Assembly: GCA_002179805.1 (NCBI GenBank)
Contig: NAVB01002617.1
Coordinates: 1 to 10,416, forward strand
From: Acanthamoeba lenticulata
Taxonomy: Eukaryota; Discosea; Longamoebia; Acanthamoebidae
Length of the DNA: 10,416 bases
Reading direction: 5' to 3'
Below the pieces are notes generated by a model. That model saw only the letters and a list, made by a program, of their open reading frames with translations, was not told where the DNA came from and did no database searches. Every line of letters begins with the position of its first letter. Within the stretch, counting starts at the first letter, position 1. The position numbers and the translations under genes were made by a program. This document shows, piece by piece, positions 8,287-10,416 of the stretch.

Positions 8287-10084
8287 ATGGGACGCCCCTT
8301 TGCTGTCCCATTCCTGTGCAGCCTCGCCCTGCTTGTGGCTCTGGCTCTCGCCCAGCCTCGCCCTTCCCCACTCGCGCCCAATCAGTGCGAGCTCAACAAG
8401 CGTACGCACCCTTGTTGGTTTGTTTAAAACTGGGCGACGCCCTCATATCTCTCCATTATCTCTTCCCCATCGTCCATCTATTCCATCCAGGATGCGATCC
8501 CTACTGCTTCTTCCACGGGTTGTGCCAACCGGACGGTAGCTGCCGGTGCTTGGAGGGCTGGACGGGCCCGAACTGCACCCAGCCCACCTGCAGCCACTGC
8601 GGCAGACACGGCCACTGCCAGCACAACGGCCGTACGTACCTCCTGTTCCTCTTCTTCTTCTTCTCGACTTTGTTGTTGTTGTTGATCTAATCACGCTCGA
8701 CGCCACGTGCAGTGTGCAAGTGCTCGGTGGGCTGGACGGGCCCGGACTGCACCGAGCTGGTGGGCGTCCGCCCCTTCACCAAGCCCTTCTGCAGCCTCCA
8801 CGGCGAGTGCATCTGCGACGAACGCGGCAGGCCCTGCGCGACTGAGTCTCGCGCACAAAACCAGAGCCAGAACGGTGTCTCCGCCACCGGTTCGTCCCTA
8901 TATGTTGCCCCGCCATTGTTGTTTGTTTGTTATTCCAATTTTTGTGCATTCCTGGAATGCCTTTCTTACTTGCCCTTGTGCGTGCAACAGGCCGGATCGG
9001 ACCCGACCTGGTGCCAGTGATGGACACCATTCGGCCCTACGTTGGTACGTACTGAAAACAGATTATTTATTTATTTATTTTTAAAAAAATCAAAATGCTC
9101 ACTCGAGATCCCGAGCAGAGTACAGAAAGTTCGAAGCCTGCAGCTGCGCCGTGGACGAGGGATGCGTGAAGGCGCTCGAGGGTCAGTCGAAGCTGCTCCG
9201 CTTCTCCATGGAGACCCTTAACAAGGGGTGCGCCGTTCTCTCCTTTCGCTCTTCTCTCTTCTTTGATCTCGCTCGCATGTGTCCTCACGGAGAGACGTCT
9301 CCCTCTTCCTTCAACAGTAACGCGGACCTGTTCATCGGCGACCCGGGCGACTACCCCGAGGACTACCTCTGGCACCAGTGCCACAAGTACGCGCGCGATC
9401 TGATTGGTTCCCACATGATAAACAGCAACCAACCAACCAAGGACGATTGTCACGAACACACAAACACAGGCACCCGCACTTTACGCACTGGGTGGACTTT
9501 TACCTGATCCCGCAGTTCGAGTCCGCGCAGAACAACACGCGCGTGGGCTTCAAGAGCGGTTCCACCATCATCGACTCGCGGCGCCTGGACCAGAGCGCGC
9601 TCGCCCGTCGCCGCTTCAACGACCACCAGCAGGGCATCCAGATCGGCTGGACCGACTGGTACAGTACTTCTTTTCAATTCTTTTTCAATTCTTTTTTTTT
9701 ATTTCTTAGGGATTATATTTTTTTAAAAAAAAAACAAACAACAAAAAACAGGTATCCGTATTGGCTGGATTGCCAGTGGATTGACGTGACGGGACTCGAG
9801 CTGGGCCCCTACATCCTCGAGGTTGTGGTCAACCCGGGCCACAAGGCGTACGGCATCTCTGGCCAGAATGATGAAGATGACGACGAGGAGGATGATGCTG
9901 ATGTTGATGATGGCGGTGGTGGCGGCGGCGCAGGTACGAGATCAACTACGAGAACAACCGCGGGCAGAAGCTGCTCGACTGCAACCCGGCGTGCGTGAAC
10001 GGCAAGTGCGACTTTGGCCACTCGTGCGTGTGCGACCCGGGCTGGCGCGGCCCCACCTGCGCCATCAGCTCAGGTACCCGCTGA
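8287..10084 (+). CDS. LOX: Secreted lysyl oxidase with EGF-like repeats
   Basis: Exons: 8287-8401, 8491-8631, 8713-8889, 8991-9044, 9119-9227, 9318-9386, 9470-9658, 9752-9847, 9934-10084; 366 residues. A signal peptide (about 1-22, hydrophobic, ending ALA) directs secretion. Residues 40-127 are Cys-rich EGF-like modules ([24 protein letters not shown], then a shorter CICD module). The catalytic domain spans about 150-330. It has [26 protein letters not shown], the copper talon LWHQCHKHPHF with ligands expected at His221, His223 and His225, Lys250 (GFKSG) and Tyr286 (GWTDWY) as the expected lysine tyrosylquinone pair, then [10 protein letters not shown] and the C-terminal VNP and YEINYENN. Another EGF-like module (about 333-359) closes the protein. 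The family oxidatively deaminates lysine or other primary amines with copper, releasing aldehyde, ammonia and peroxide, outside the cell. Substrate here is unknown; cyst wall or surface protein crosslinking is only a guess. An alternative last exon is discussed in the findings. Confidence 0.88.
9866..9931 (+). repeat. GAT/GAC and GGC repeats inside the last lysyl oxidase intron
   Basis: The intron 9848-9933 (GTACGG...GGCGCAG) is filled with GATGAC/GAGGAT-type triplets followed by GGC/GGT triplets. Read through, it would encode an acidic then poly-Gly stretch, but it is 86 nt long and retention shifts the frame away from the conserved YEINYENN end. Splicing restores both that motif and the final EGF-like module, so I call it intronic despite its coding look. 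Confidence 0.7.
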
Positions 10085-10320
10085 TGCCCGCCATGTCCTC
10101 GTCGTCTTCGTCTTCCTTTTCCTCCGACGGGACCAACATGTGCTGCGCCGTCGCGAGATCTCTCCATTTTTCTATTATATTTTGCTTCTTGTTTAAAAGC
10201 TATATTGATTGTTATCTACAACACTTGTATAAAGTCTGGTATTTACGACCAGCATTCCATAAATTAAATCGATGATTTTGCAGCACAACAAATTGCTTCT
10301 ATTTATTTATGAAATATTTA
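10085..10320. other. AT-rich 3' region after lysyl oxidase
   Basis: No convincing coding signal is present. The left part is a TCG/TTC-rich pyrimidine stretch, the right part AT-rich. A TTTTGCAG acceptor-like site ends at 10282 and could pair with the GTACCC at 10074 to make one more intron of the lysyl oxidase gene. I see no exact plus-strand AATAAA here; ATAAATTAAA near 10258 is the closest. Confidence 0.45.
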
Positions 10321-10322
10321 TT
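10302..10322 (-). terminator. Two minus-strand poly(A) signals
   Basis: Read on the minus strand, AATAAA occurs at 10322-10317 and again at 10307-10302. They suit a gene transcribed leftward from beyond the right edge and ending here. The first overlaps the presumed TAA stop of that gene. Confidence 0.35.
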
Positions 10323-10400
10323 ATTTATCATGATCTCTCCCTCGTTCGCACCGACCGTCGGTGACCGAGGGCATCAAACGAGAGACCTCCCCGCCTTGCT
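10321..10400 (-). CDS. Possible last exon of a minus-strand gene entering from the right
   Basis: A minus-strand frame beginning near 10407 and ending with TAA at 10321-10323 encodes about 28 residues, including LKQGGEVSRLMPSVTDG, with mostly GC-ending codons in its first half and AATAAA signals right after the stop. In this frame a TAA lies just upstream at 10408-10410, so the stretch would need to be a spliced terminal exon (an AAG near 10405 could be the acceptor). A second frame is also open to the window edge and ends at TGA. It is too short to identify. Confidence 0.25.
10339..10371. repeat. Two-part inverted repeat (potential hairpin)
   Basis: CCCTCG (10339-10344) pairs with CGAGGG (10366-10371), and inside them CACCGAC (10349-10355) pairs with GTCGGTG (10357-10363) around a single central C. 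The inner loop is too tight for a real RNA stem unless a few pairs open, so a cruciform, a protein site or chance are all possible. It falls inside the possible terminal exon on the minus strand. Confidence 0.4.
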
Positions 10401-10416
10401 TGAGCGCTTATGGTAC

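Noticed and set aside
1..10416. tRNA, rRNA, CRISPR arrays, insertion sequences
   Set aside because: I looked for cloverleaf arms, rRNA motifs, spaced direct repeats and transposase motifs on both strands and saw none.

Overview
The window looks like nuclear DNA of a free-living amoebozoan, most likely Acanthamoeba or a close relative. It is GC-rich with GC-rich third codon positions, its genes are packed tightly and broken by many short introns (mostly 60-120 nt), one protein has long glutamine tracts, and 3' regions are AT-rich with AATAAA signals. There is no operon structure and no Shine-Dalgarno logic. The species is inferred from style, not from a search.

Layout, left to right. (1) About 1-1205: a poorly resolved minus-strand gene, only partly supported. 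(2) About 1206-1656: a divergent 5' region holding a probable 5'-UTR intron of the next gene. (3) 1657-6406, plus strand: an eight-exon gene for a 1361-residue, membrane-anchored, self-cleaving transcription-factor-like protein of the MYRF type. Its order is N-terminal domain, Gln-rich region, basic nuclear-localisation-like motif, S74/intramolecular chaperone auto-processing domain with a Ser558/Lys563 dyad, predicted helix, acidic Ser-rich linker, one membrane helix, and a large sequon-bearing luminal part. (4) 6407-6637: a short tail-to-tail 3' region. (5) 6638-7946, minus strand: a five-exon gene for a 310-residue protein with an HSP20/CS-type beta-sandwich domain and a very basic tail carrying an RVSF motif. 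(6) 7947-8286: a divergent intergenic region. (7) 8287-10084, plus strand: a nine-exon gene for a secreted 366-residue lysyl oxidase with EGF-like cysteine modules on both sides of the catalytic domain; the copper-site histidines and the Lys/Tyr pair that form the quinone cofactor can all be placed. (8) 10085-10416: a 3' region and probably the last exon of a minus-strand gene entering from the right.

The three full genes were assembled by hand from splice sites. Every junction keeps frame and each total is a multiple of three (4086, 933 and 1101 nt including stop). The donors are strikingly uniform: 14 of 19 coding introns begin GTAC and four begin GTGCG, while classic GTAAG/GTGAG donors are absent from coding introns.

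The two standout genes belong to families best known from animals: MYRF (a membrane-released transcription factor) and lysyl oxidase (copper amine oxidase of extracellular matrix). Nothing in the sequence shows that they work together; their proximity may be chance.
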